Assembly (NCBI RefSeq): GCF_030719035.1
Contig: NZ_CP132203.1
Location: forward strand, 4,234,501-4,298,500
DNA: 64,000 nt
From: Hahella sp. HNIBRBA332
GTDB taxonomy: Bacteria > Pseudomonadota > Gammaproteobacteria > Pseudomonadales > Oleiphilaceae
Reading direction: 5' to 3'
Part shown: in pieces, positions 1 to 8,550 of the stretch
Numbering within the stretch: position 1 is the first letter of the stretch
How the letters are laid out: each line of letters begins with the position of its first letter
The notes under the pieces: model-generated
What the model was told of the DNA's origin: nothing
The model's input: the letters and a program-made list of their open reading frames with translations, nothing else
Database searches by the model: none
Made by a program: the position numbers and the translations under genes

Positions 1-889
1 AAAACGCCACTGACGCTCCCATCAACAGGATAAGCCAGGAGATATACAGCCAGATCAGAACCAGGATGCCCACCGCAAACCCCGAATAGATCGCCTCGTA
101 ATTGGACGTGCCGACAACGAATTTGGCAAACACATAGCCCGTTGTCTGCCAGGCGATCCCAGCGCCTAAGCCGCCAATGAACGCATACCGGGTGCGCACT
201 TTGGTATTGGGAATAAAGCGATACATGAAGGTGAACAGCGCCACGATGATGACATAAGGCGCCATCCGGGTGGCGAGTGCGAACAGGCGTCCAAAGGGCT
301 CAATGCTCAAAACGGTTTGCGCCACGTCCGTGCCCACCAATGTCGCTGTAGCGCCCATGGCGGAAAACGCCAGTAACGGACCGATGACGATGACGCTGAG
401 GTAAGAACTAAAGCGCTGCGCCAGAGAACGAATCTGCGACACCCGCCAGATTTCGTTAAAGGAGCGCTCCACTTTCTGCACCAGAGAGATAACCGTATAG
501 ATCAATAACCCCAGGCCCACCGACCCCAACACGCCGACCTTGACGTTGTCGACGAATGCGAGCACGTTCTGCACCAGTTCTGGCCCTTTTTCCCCGAACG
601 CCTGGAAAACATTTTCCAGCAACGGTTCCAGCTGATTATGAACGCCAAATCCTTTCAATACGGAAAAACTCAGCGCTAACAACGGCACAATGGAAAGCAG
701 AGTTGTGTACACCAGCCCCATGGCGTGCAGTGTGACATGGCCAAATAACACATCGCGCACCACCGCAAACAGGACCCGCGCACTGTGCCACAACACTCGC
801 ATGAAGCCGCCTGCAGCGCCGCCGGTTTCATTTTCCCAAAGCCAGCGATCCAATCGCGACACCCAGGTTTCTATCGTCGCTTTACTCAT
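1..889 (-). CDS. YihY/BrkB (UPF0761) family inner-membrane protein, 3' truncated by window edge
   Basis: Translating the minus strand from the ATG at 887-889 gives an uninterrupted frame to the left edge, about 296 codons. It has several hydrophobic spans and family-typical stretches such as HAMGLVYTTLLSIVPL and QKVERSFNEIWRV near the first third, and SNYEAIYSGFAVGILVLIW near the end. The family was once called ribonuclease BN, a name now considered wrong for it; its function is unknown and it sits in the inner membrane. The C-terminus lies outside the window. It is probably monocistronic, as the next upstream gene is about 380 bases away. Confidence 0.9.
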   Translation of the reverse strand, partial: MSKATIETWVSRLDRWLWENETGGAAGGFMRVLWHSARVLFAVVRDVLFGHVTLHAMGLVYTTLLSIVPLLALSFSVLKGFGVHNQLEPLLENVFQAFGEKGPELVQNVLAFVDNVKVGVLGSVGLGLLIYTVISLVQKVERSFNEIWRVSQIRSLAQRFSSYLSVIVIGPLLAFSAMGATATLVGTDVAQTVLSIEPFGRLFALATRMAPYVIIVALFTFMYRFIPNTKVRTRYAFIGGLGAGIAWQTTGYVFAKFVVGTSNYEAIYSGFAVGILVLIWLYISWLILLMGASVAF

Positions 890-1268
890 AGTTGCTCTCG
901 TCTTGCGCCGAATTCAGACATATCAGGTTGTTCAAAAGCAGCCATCCTGTGTTGTTTTCTCCAAATTGTAGCCGCCACCCCGCACACACCGCCATGCAGG
1001 CAGCGCTCGCCATCGCATGGCGTACGTATGACATAAAAGTGAACGTCTTGAAAGGCTTGTTGGAAAAGCCCGGTAAAAACATTGTATATCAATGGGCTGG
1101 TTCGTATGTACGCCAAAAGTCCTGCTCCCAATGGCGGAGCGCTAGCGACTTGATAGAGACGGACTAACGTTGCATGGCGCAGGCGAAAACAGGAAAACGG
1201 GGGCCTTCAGATAGCACCCGCTATATATAGCCAGCCCACGCAATAAAGCGACCATTTTCTATTAGGCT
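890..1268. other. Intergenic region upstream of yihY-like gene
   Basis: About 380 bases between two minus-strand genes. It should hold the promoter of the YihY-like gene and the 3' end of the yjbQ transcript. I see only short overlapping reading frames without convincing ribosome sites and no strong terminator hairpin. Confidence 0.4.
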
Positions 1269-1688
1269 CTATTCGCCCCAAATAGTCGCTACGACTTTTC
1301 TCACGCCGCCATGATTGCGGTGTTCGCAGAGATATATGCCTTGCCATGTTCCGAGATTAAAACGTCCATCAGTGATCGGCAGACTAACGCTGCTCCCCAA
1401 CAGGCTGGATTTAAGATGAGCCGGCATATCATCGGAGCCTTCATCAAGGTGCCGATAATAAGGTTCATTTTCTGGAACCGCACGATTGAAATAACTTTCA
1501 AAATCCTGGCGAACGGTTGGGTCCGCATTTTCATTTATCGTCAATGAAGCGGAAGTATGCTTTATAAAGAGCTGCATCATCCCAACTCTGAATGTCTTGA
1601 GTTCCGGAAGTTCTCGTACTATTTCATCAGTAATCAAATGAAAGCCCCGTTGCCTGGGCTTCAAGCGTATTTCTTTCTGCAGCCACAT
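1269..1688 (-). CDS. YjbQ family protein (UPF0047)
   Basis: 139 residues, the normal length for the YjbQ/UPF0047 family. The family's conserved blocks are visible: KHTSASLTINENAD at residues 43-56, MPAHLKSSLLG around 88-98 and TWQGIYLCEHRNHGG around 114-128. Histidines 44, 91, 123 and 126 are the likely metal ligands. Members are small trimeric cytosolic proteins; some complement a thiamin-phosphate synthase defect, but the physiological role is not established. It stands alone, with large gaps on both sides. Confidence 0.92.
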   Translation of the reverse strand: MWLQKEIRLKPRQRGFHLITDEIVRELPELKTFRVGMMQLFIKHTSASLTINENADPTVRQDFESYFNRAVPENEPYYRHLDEGSDDMPAHLKSSLLGSSVSLPITDGRFNLGTWQGIYLCEHRNHGGVRKVVATIWGE

Positions 1689-2372
1689 ATATCCGCCATC
1701 TCAACTCATATTGCTCCAAATGGGAACTTTACCACAGGCCAACAGCGAACGCCTGACGTTCCTTAAGCGTTCCCGCTTCCCGCTTTTTTACAAGCGCCAG
1801 TTCTCCTGAATATACGGTTTGTTCTATATCGGCAGCCGTCTTAAGCGGTATGTAGGTTGGATTTAGGTTCGAGATATTGGAAACAAGCTTTCCAGTTTTT
1901 GGTCTGGATAGATTAATCCAATTCGCCTTTTCCTACGTAAGCTGGCGCCAGCGTGTAAATGGCGAATTTCAACGTCCCTACATAAATTTGAAACATCACT
2001 GAAGGGTTATCCCAATAATACAGTCCATATAAGTTATAGCGATTATCTGCACACATCCCCCTCCTCCACCGAAGCTACCACCCAACTCAATGACGTCGCT
2101 AACCTAATGCCTCGTCTGGCTTTTTCCAGCTTCACAATGATGAGTTCGCGCTAGATTAAAAGCCTCCTGAATATGATAGTCAGCGTCCCGACAGCAGCGC
2201 TTAGTGGCGGGAGAATGAGACAGTGGTCATGCACTTTAAATATTCTCGACGAAAGTTATTTGCCTCCTATTAACATTCGATAATAATATTTCTTATAATT
2301 TTCTGGAAATTTAAACTGTTAACGACTATAAAAACCAGAACGCCGTTGTTGCATTAACCAGAGGAGATAAGA
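1689..2372. other. Intergenic region between divergent yjbQ and mvaT
   Basis: Nearly 700 bases without a convincing gene. The last 100 bases before mvaT are strikingly AT-rich (2265-2340), as expected for a promoter that an H-NS-like protein could bind itself. No repeat, RNA gene or clear terminator was recognised in the rest. Confidence 0.4.
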
Positions 2373-2723
2373 ATGAAAAAACTAAACGCTTATAATTCCG
2401 CTATTGCTGAGCTTGAAGCACTGCAAAAAAGGATCGAAAGTCTGGAAAAAGACGAAGGTCTGAAGAAAGAGCTGGAGTTTAAAAAGAAGCTTGAAGATCT
2501 GATGGCCAAATACGACGTCAACCTGGACGATGTATTGAAGATGTACGGCAAAGAAAAGACTTCGCCGAAGCAAGACAAACGTCGCGGCAGCCGTCCTTTA
2601 AAAGTGTATAAAAACCCAAAAACCGGTGAAGTTGTTGAAACCAGAGGCGGCAATCACAAGTTGCTAAACGAGTGGAAACAAAAGTTCGGCAAAGAGAAAG
2701 TTGAAAGCTGGCTGGTTGCATAA
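2373..2723 (+). CDS. mvaT: MvaT/MvaU-type H-NS family xenogeneic silencer
   Basis: 116 residues, slightly shorter than Pseudomonas MvaT (about 124). Residues 1-60 form a charged coiled coil with the family stretch LEKDEGLKKELEFKKKLEDL, used for dimerisation and oligomerisation. The C-terminal DNA-binding part carries KVYKNPKTGEVVETRGGNHK, followed by LLNEWKQKFGKEKVESW; the R-G-G-N motif reads the minor groove of AT-rich DNA. A clear ribosome site, gaggagat, lies about 8 bases before the ATG. MvaT proteins silence AT-rich, often foreign, genes; the AT-rich upstream region suggests autoregulation (inference). Confidence 0.93.
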   Translation: MKKLNAYNSAIAELEALQKRIESLEKDEGLKKELEFKKKLEDLMAKYDVNLDDVLKMYGKEKTSPKQDKRRGSRPLKVYKNPKTGEVVETRGGNHKLLNEWKQKFGKEKVESWLVA

Positions 2724-2846
2724 TTAACGCCAGTTATATTGCCGGACCTAAGCGTCGCGCAACAGCGTAATAACAATAAGGATGTAATATTTACCGCTAA
2801 TCAGAATGATCGAAGTCGTCGACCCGGAATGCGCCGGCGACTTCTG

Positions 2847-2875
2847 ACGCCGCAACTTTTTTAATATTGCGGCGT
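2847..2875. terminator. Hairpin between mvaT and dehydrogenase gene
   Basis: Perfect 9-bp inverted repeat (acgccgcaa / ttgcggcgt) around an 11-base loop that itself contains a run of six T. It sits between convergent genes, so it may end one or both transcripts, but no T-run follows the stem on the plus strand. Confidence 0.4.
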
Positions 2876-2902
2876 ATCCTTCTCAAACCGTTTTCCTGTT
2901 TG

Positions 2903-3865
2903 CTATAAACGCACCTGCCGTTCTTCGCGATGAGCGAATGCCGCAATATTTTCTCCCGTTTTATCCACCAGTCTTTGTCTCGCTTCCCGACTGGCCCAGG
3001 CGCAATGCGGTGTAATAATAAGATTGGGGATATCCTGGGCCAGCAACAGATTGCCATTCACCGGCGGCTCTTCCGTCAATACATCGAACCCGGCCCCACC
3101 AAGGCGACCGTTACGCAGCGCATCCGCCAGCGCCGCCTCGTCCACCAGCCCGCCGCGGGCTGTGTTGATTAACAGGGCGTCAGTCTTCATTAAAGCCAAC
3201 TCGTCAGCGCCGATCATATTGCGCGTATCCTCCGACAGCAGACAATGCAGGCTGAGCACATCCGCCAGGGACAGCAGTTCCTCCAGCGGCAGATAATTCA
3301 CGCCATCCCTGACGCCAGGCTCTGTTCCCGGACGGGCGCCGACTTTGACTTCCATACCAAACGCCTGCGCCACCGCGCCGGTGGCCCGTCCCAAGTCGCC
3401 ATATCCGACGACGCCGAATACTTTGCCGCTCAGCTCGCGAATAGGATAATCCATCAGACAAAACTGACGGGCTCTCCCCCAGTCTCCCCGCTCCACCGCG
3501 GCGGCATAGCGCAGCAGATTATTCGACAACGCCAGCACCATGGAGAACACATGCTGGACAATAGTGGCGGTTCCATAGTGGGCGACGTTCCTGACTTCCA
3601 CGCCATGGTTCTTCGCCGCCGCCATATCTATATTGTTGACGCCAGTGGCGGTGACGGCGATCAGCTTTAACTCAGGACTGCCGATCATGTGCGCTTCATT
3701 TAGAACCACTTTATTGACAATAACGATGTCCTTGCCGGCAATGCGTTCAGCCACTTTTTCCGGGGGCGTCGCCGCATAACTGTCAAACGCGCTCACATGT
3801 TCTTTCAATGAGTCCAGACTGACGTCCGCGCCTAGACTTTCGGCATCCAATATCACAGCTTTCAT
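2903..3865 (-). CDS. D-2-hydroxyacid dehydrogenase, glycerate dehydrogenase/hydroxypyruvate reductase-like
   Basis: NAD(P)-dependent D-2-hydroxyacid dehydrogenase of 320 residues starting at the ATG at 3865; a longer frame exists upstream, but gggagac lies 9 bases before this ATG and the family begins here. The Rossmann motif GVVGYGDLGRA is at residues 151-161. Catalytic Arg237 (TARGG), Glu266 (TEEPP) and His287 (PHCAW) are all present. The nearest named relatives are HprA-type glycerate dehydrogenases, which reduce hydroxypyruvate. Substrate cannot be fixed from sequence. Convergent with mvaT and divergent from the 7TM signalling gene. Confidence 0.88.
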   Translation of the reverse strand: MKAVILDAESLGADVSLDSLKEHVSAFDSYAATPPEKVAERIAGKDIVIVNKVVLNEAHMIGSPELKLIAVTATGVNNIDMAAAKNHGVEVRNVAHYGTATIVQHVFSMVLALSNNLLRYAAAVERGDWGRARQFCLMDYPIRELSGKVFGVVGYGDLGRATGAVAQAFGMEVKVGARPGTEPGVRDGVNYLPLEELLSLADVLSLHCLLSEDTRNMIGADELALMKTDALLINTARGGLVDEAALADALRNGRLGGAGFDVLTEEPPVNGNLLLAQDIPNLIITPHCAWASREARQRLVDKTGENIAAFAHREERQVRL

Positions 3866-3978
3866 GAAGATAAGTCTCCCCTTTCCGTATTCCGGCTCTA
3901 CAGGATTCGATAACATCGGCTATAAATTGTAAGAACAACGACAACAATACCCATCGAGCGCGGGAAATTTTCAAAATC

Positions 3979-5922
3979 GTGAACTTTATACGCTCTTTTC
4001 GGGGGCTTATTCAATGCGCCCGCCAGCGCCGCCAGCCTAGTGCGGTCTCACCCCTTCTTCGCAGCGCAGCCATGTGCGGATTATTCCTGCTATGCGTACA
4101 GGCCCTCGCTTCGACCTATAACTCCATTCAACTCACATCCCGCCAGGAACGTCTGGATGTCGCCCCATATCTCTGGTGGGTGGCGGAAACCCATGGAGAG
4201 ATTAAAGTCCAGGATATTCTTGAGCGCAAAACCGCCCCGATGGGGTGGCGGCAAAACAGCCGCTTCGACCCCAACTTCGGTCTCGACGTGTCGCCGCACT
4301 GGTTTCGTTTCAGCATCACTAACGCCAGCGCCGAGCCCGTGGAACGCTGGTTGGAAATCAGTTATCCGGTATTGGACGATATTAGGGTCTATCTGACAGA
4401 AGAGGAAAAAGTCGTCGAGGCGTATCACAGCGGCGACACGCTCAATTTTAGCGAACGCCCCGTGCTTCATCGCAATTTTATTTTCCCGTTCAAGTTCAAA
4501 CCTCATAGCAAGTCGACGGTTTATATCCGCATCGACACGCAGGGCGCACTGGAACTACCAGCGGATCTTTGGTCTCCCACCGCCTTCGTACAGGCCGACC
4601 AGTGGAAGCTCGCCGCCCAATTCCTGTTCAGCGGCATCATGCTGGCCATGGCCGCTTACAATCTCGCTCTCGGGTTTGTTATCCGCGATCTGACTTTCAT
4701 CCATTACGTGGGCTATGTGGTGTCTATCGCAGTCGTGCAACTGGCGTTGCATGGCACGCCATTTCAATTTATCTGGCCGCATTCGCCGCAATGGAATCAG
4801 ATCAGCCTGGTATTTTTCATAGGCTGTAGCGTCACCTTCGCCTCATTGTTCGGCTATCGTTTTCTCAACCTCAATGTGCGTGGAGGATTCCTGCCCTACA
4901 TCGGCATCAGTTGCGCTTTTTTCGGCTTGATCTGCTGCGCGCTTGCGTTCTCCGCCAGCTACGCCACTGGCATCAAAATAGCGGTGCTGGCCACCGGGGT
5001 GGTGTCGATAACCTGGCTGGTCATCGGCCTTCTGCAATGGTCGCGTCGCGAACCCACCGCCGCCTACTTCACCTTGGCCTGGGCCGTATTCCTGTTTGGC
5101 AATATCGCCATTTCTCTGGAGAAAATCGGGTTGATTCCGAACCTGACCATTATTGGCTTCATGCCGCAGATAGGCGCCTGCCTGGAAGTGATGATCTTCT
5201 CACTGGCTTTGGCGCAACGCATCAACATAGAGCGCCGTCGCCACATTTCCATGCGCGAGCTGGCGCTGCATCGCGAACGCAGCGCCCGGGAAGCGGAGCA
5301 ATCGATGCTGATGGCGCAGCAGCAAGCCAACGATGAGCTGGAGCGCCGCGTCGCCATCCGCACGGAAGAGCTGAATGAGGCGATGAAAAAGCTATCTGTC
5401 GCCCATGAACAGCTGAATGAAATCGCCACGTTCGATCAGCTCACCCAGTTGAAGAACAAGGCCAGTTTCGAACGCGTGCTGTTGCAGGAATGGAGCCGCT
5501 GCTCCCGCTCCATATCGGCGCTGTCACTGGTATTTATAGATATTGATCGCTTCCAGAAGGTAAACCAGCAGTTCGGGCAATTCGCCGCCGACACCTGTCT
5601 GCAGGCTCTGGCCAAATTAGTCAGTTCCATGGCGCGTCGCGCTGGAGACAGCATTTTCCGCTATGAAGGGGATTGCTACGTGCTGGTGCTGGCGCATTGT
5701 TCCGCTGAAGGCGCCCTGCAATTAGCGGAGCAGATTCGCTCACGCACGGAAGCCACCTTGATTCAGGTGGATGAGGCCCGCTTCAGCGTCACTGTCAGCA
5801 TTGGCCTGTCCAGCGATATTCCCAGTCAGGGTTGGGAGCCGAAGGATTTAATAGAGCGCGCTCAGGAAGCTTTGGCCGAAGCAAAAATGAACGGCGGCAA
5901 CGGCGTCAGCTTCCGTATGTAA
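3979..5922 (+). CDS. 7TM-DISM receptor with degenerate GGDEF domain
   Basis: 647 residues. A signal or anchor segment (about 30-46) is followed by a periplasmic 7TMR-DISMED2-like domain (about 60-200), seven membrane helices (about 210-410), a coiled coil (about 415-480) and a C-terminal GGDEF fold (about 485-647). The signature is EGDCY at 563-567 in place of GGDEF, so the metal/substrate glutamate and first glycine are lost and diguanylate cyclase activity is unlikely. The RAGD at 554-557, exactly five residues upstream, matches the RxxD inhibitory site that binds c-di-GMP. I infer a ligand-sensing receptor that reads rather than makes c-di-GMP. Probably a single-gene unit. Confidence 0.88.
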   Translation: MNFIRSFRGLIQCARQRRQPSAVSPLLRSAAMCGLFLLCVQALASTYNSIQLTSRQERLDVAPYLWWVAETHGEIKVQDILERKTAPMGWRQNSRFDPNFGLDVSPHWFRFSITNASAEPVERWLEISYPVLDDIRVYLTEEEKVVEAYHSGDTLNFSERPVLHRNFIFPFKFKPHSKSTVYIRIDTQGALELPADLWSPTAFVQADQWKLAAQFLFSGIMLAMAAYNLALGFVIRDLTFIHYVGYVVSIAVVQLALHGTPFQFIWPHSPQWNQISLVFFIGCSVTFASLFGYRFLNLNVRGGFLPYIGISCAFFGLICCALAFSASYATGIKIAVLATGVVSITWLVIGLLQWSRREPTAAYFTLAWAVFLFGNIAISLEKIGLIPNLTIIGFMPQIGACLEVMIFSLALAQRINIERRRHISMRELALHRERSAREAEQSMLMAQQQANDELERRVAIRTEELNEAMKKLSVAHEQLNEIATFDQLTQLKNKASFERVLLQEWSRCSRSISALSLVFIDIDRFQKVNQQFGQFAADTCLQALAKLVSSMARRAGDSIFRYEGDCYVLVLAHCSAEGALQLAEQIRSRTEATLIQVDEARFSVTVSIGLSSDIPSQGWEPKDLIERAQEALAEAKMNGGNGVSFRM

Positions 5923-5936
5923 CAAACGCGGGCGGA

Positions 5937-6809
5937 TCAGTGCTCCTGTAACGCCTGCAACAGCAATTCGCCGACATCAATGCTGTTGGTGGCGTGGATC
6001 ACGGTATTGCAACTGACCGTGCGGGCGATGGGCGCCGCCTGGATCGCATGATAAGCGTCGTCCGCAAACACCGCATGCACGCCAATGCAGACAGGGCGAT
6101 GCAAGCCAGCCGCCACCAGTTCCGCAGCGGCTTCAATCATCGTGCGCCCGGTGGAAATAATATCGTCCACCATCACCGGAGAATATTCCCGATACTTCTC
6201 CACGTTCCTGGCGTCAATAATAACGTCTTTGTCGCCAAGGCGGGTTTTGCTGAACACCAGCCGGTCGCATCCCGCCAGCTCCGCCACATGACTGACCCAT
6301 TGATCGCTTTCGCTATCGGGCCCAACGATGACCGGCTTGTCCAGATGCGTGCGAATCCAGTCCGCAATCGCCGGCGCCGCCGCCAATGAGCGGGCGGGAA
6401 TAGTGTAAAGTTCGTCCAGTGAGTGATAACGGTGCAGATGAGGATCGATTGTCAGCAGGCGATCAAAATGGGCGGAAATCATGCGGGCGAAATAACGCGA
6501 CGTCACTCCCTCGCCAGGATGAAAGCGGATGTCCTGACGCATGTAGGGCAGATAAGGCGCCACCAGGGTGATATGCTCAGCGCCCAGATCCCTCAAGGTG
6601 GCGGCGAATAATAAAACGGGCAGGATTTTCTGATCCGGATTGGAAAGATCAGCGCACACAATCGCCTTTTTCGGCGTTTCGCCCTCGATGCGGATATAGG
6701 TTTCGCCATCCGGAAACTGCCGCAATTGATAGTTACCGACGTCCATCCAAGGGGCGGCGGCGAGCCTCTCAGCCACCGGATGCCCCGGCGCCAGATTGTA
6801 AAGCAACAT
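5937..6809 (-). CDS. Ribose-phosphate pyrophosphokinase (PRPP synthetase) homologue
   Basis: 290 residues, shorter than housekeeping Prs (about 315) and more like archaeal-type enzymes. Seen: FPDGETYIRI (32-41), MRQDIRFHPGEGVTSRYFA (90-108) in the ATP-binding region, DPHLHRYHS (122-130) with the catalytic-site histidine, FSKTR (186-190) in the flexible loop region and the PRPP loop VMVDDIISTGRT (212-223). All key motifs are kept, so it is probably active. Its ATG overlaps the stop codon of the upstream phosphorylase gene (TAATG), implying coupled translation and a shared pathway: recycling ribose phosphate from nucleotides into PRPP. It is likely not the housekeeping prs gene (inference). Confidence 0.9.
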   Translation of the reverse strand: MLLYNLAPGHPVAERLAAAPWMDVGNYQLRQFPDGETYIRIEGETPKKAIVCADLSNPDQKILPVLLFAATLRDLGAEHITLVAPYLPYMRQDIRFHPGEGVTSRYFARMISAHFDRLLTIDPHLHRYHSLDELYTIPARSLAAAPAIADWIRTHLDKPVIVGPDSESDQWVSHVAELAGCDRLVFSKTRLGDKDVIIDARNVEKYREYSPVMVDDIISTGRTMIEAAAELVAAGLHRPVCIGVHAVFADDAYHAIQAAPIARTVSCNTVIHATNSIDVGELLLQALQEH

Positions 6810-8326
6810 TATAGACTTTCCTCTTCTATACGGATTTCATTGGGATGGTCGCGCAAAAAGTCCAGTGCGTACGCCAATTCGCCAGGCGCTTCCGCATAGA
6901 TGCTGAACAGCGGTTCTCCCACTCTCACCTTTTGCCCCAATTTAACATGGAAGTCCACACCCGCAGACGGGTTTGAGGGGGCTCCCGCAAGTTTCGCCAA
7001 CTTGGCCACGAAACGGTTATTCACGAAGGAAACCACCCCGACCCGATCGGCGGTGGCTTCATAGCAGTGCGGCGCCAGCGTCGGCTCATGGAATCCCCCC
7101 TGCGCTTCGCAAATGGCCATGAACTTAGTCAGCGCCGCGCCGGACTCCAGCGTCTCCCTGGCGCGGGCGACGCCGGCGCCATGGCTGGCGACGCCGCCGA
7201 TCTCCAATAAACGTCCGGCCAGCGTCAAAGCCCGTTCGCGCAAATCAGCCGGCGCTTCCGCCTGATTACGCAGCACCGCCAATATGTCTCGCGCCTCCAG
7301 GGCAGGCCCAATGCCTCGCCCGACCGGCTGTGCGCCGTCAGTGAACATTGCTTCCACCTGAATGCCCAGCTTCTCTCCGGTATACCGCATATGGGAGGCC
7401 AGACGCTCCGCATACTCCGGGCTACGCACTTTGGCGGTCATGCCGATGGGAATGTCTATCAGCACATGAGTGGAACCCGCCGCCACTTTTTTGGAAATGA
7501 CTGACGCCACTAATTGCCCTTCGCTATCCAGGTCCAACGCCCGTTCAATGCGAATCAGCACATCGTCCGCCGGGCTCAGGCTCACTGAGCCGCCCCAGGC
7601 GATGCAGCCGCCTTCCTGCTCCACCACCTGTTTCATTTGCGCCAGAGAAAGATTAACCGGCGCCATCGTTTCCATAGTGTCGGCGGTGCCCGCAGGCGAC
7701 GTAATCGCACGGGAGGATGTCTTCGGCATACGCAGGCCGCAGGCGGTGACGATGGCGACGACAATCGGCGTGGTGCGGTTGCCCGGCAGACCGCCGACAC
7801 AATGCTTGTCCATGATCGGAGAGGTTCCCCAGTCGATGCGCTGCCCCACCTTCACCATGGCGCTGGTGAGCGCCGCCACTTCATCCTGATTCAAGCGACT
7901 ACCAGCGCAGGCGGTGACGAACGCCGCCAACTGCACGTCTGAATACAGGCCGCCGGCGATATCCCTGACCACTTCGTCTGCGCTTTCCTGCGTCAGCGCG
8001 GCGCCATACAGTTTACCGCGCACATGACTCATTGAATCCACCGCTTTGGTGTGGCTGAAATAAGCCACCTCACCGTCTTCCGCGTCCAGCAGACGCCACG
8101 CGGCGTCCGACAGTCCCGCTTCCTGGTGCGACAGCCAGCCGTCAGTGACCTGGTTAACTGTCGCGATGATACTGCGTTTGTTGGTCGTCACGCGCACCCG
8201 CGAGTGCGCATTGAAGCCTTCCGATCGGCATACGTGACAATCCTGCCGCATATACACCACCGGCTCTTGATGGGTATTAATGCCGATCCGTTTAAGAAAT
8301 AAATAATTAAGTTCGCGTTGCTGCAT
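6809..8326 (-). CDS. Thymidine phosphorylase family protein, AMP phosphorylase-like
   Basis: 505 residues, the length of archaeal AMP (nucleoside monophosphate) phosphorylases rather than of DeoA (about 440). The extra N-terminal domain (about 1-90) matches that long subfamily. KHCVGG (174-179) and the phosphorylase signature region SSRAITSPAGTADTMETM (204-221) are present. The family splits nucleosides or NMPs with phosphate into free base and sugar phosphate. It is translationally coupled to a PRPP synthetase homologue and divergent from a beta-CASP RNase-like gene, which suggests scavenging of RNA-derived nucleotides. Whether the substrate is NMP or nucleoside cannot be decided here. Confidence 0.88.
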   Translation of the reverse strand: MQQRELNYLFLKRIGINTHQEPVVYMRQDCHVCRSEGFNAHSRVRVTTNKRSIIATVNQVTDGWLSHQEAGLSDAAWRLLDAEDGEVAYFSHTKAVDSMSHVRGKLYGAALTQESADEVVRDIAGGLYSDVQLAAFVTACAGSRLNQDEVAALTSAMVKVGQRIDWGTSPIMDKHCVGGLPGNRTTPIVVAIVTACGLRMPKTSSRAITSPAGTADTMETMAPVNLSLAQMKQVVEQEGGCIAWGGSVSLSPADDVLIRIERALDLDSEGQLVASVISKKVAAGSTHVLIDIPIGMTAKVRSPEYAERLASHMRYTGEKLGIQVEAMFTDGAQPVGRGIGPALEARDILAVLRNQAEAPADLRERALTLAGRLLEIGGVASHGAGVARARETLESGAALTKFMAICEAQGGFHEPTLAPHCYEATADRVGVVSFVNNRFVAKLAKLAGAPSNPSAGVDFHVKLGQKVRVGEPLFSIYAEAPGELAYALDFLRDHPNEIRIEEESL

Positions 8327-8550
8327 ATTGTTTTCCGCACGTTGTTCGAACTTCGCCCCGACCGGCCCGCGTCGGTGACGCCGACCTCTTAACCGCTTCT
8401 GGACTAAGATAATAACAGGCTACATCAGGGCGCATCTAAGACCAGTGTAATAAACACGAGTACGGCTTATCTGCGTTAAGTCAAAAACCCAAGCTCACTC
8501 CGCCATTACAGTAGACGGAATGCTTATTTAATTCTTCAGGGAGTCTCACA

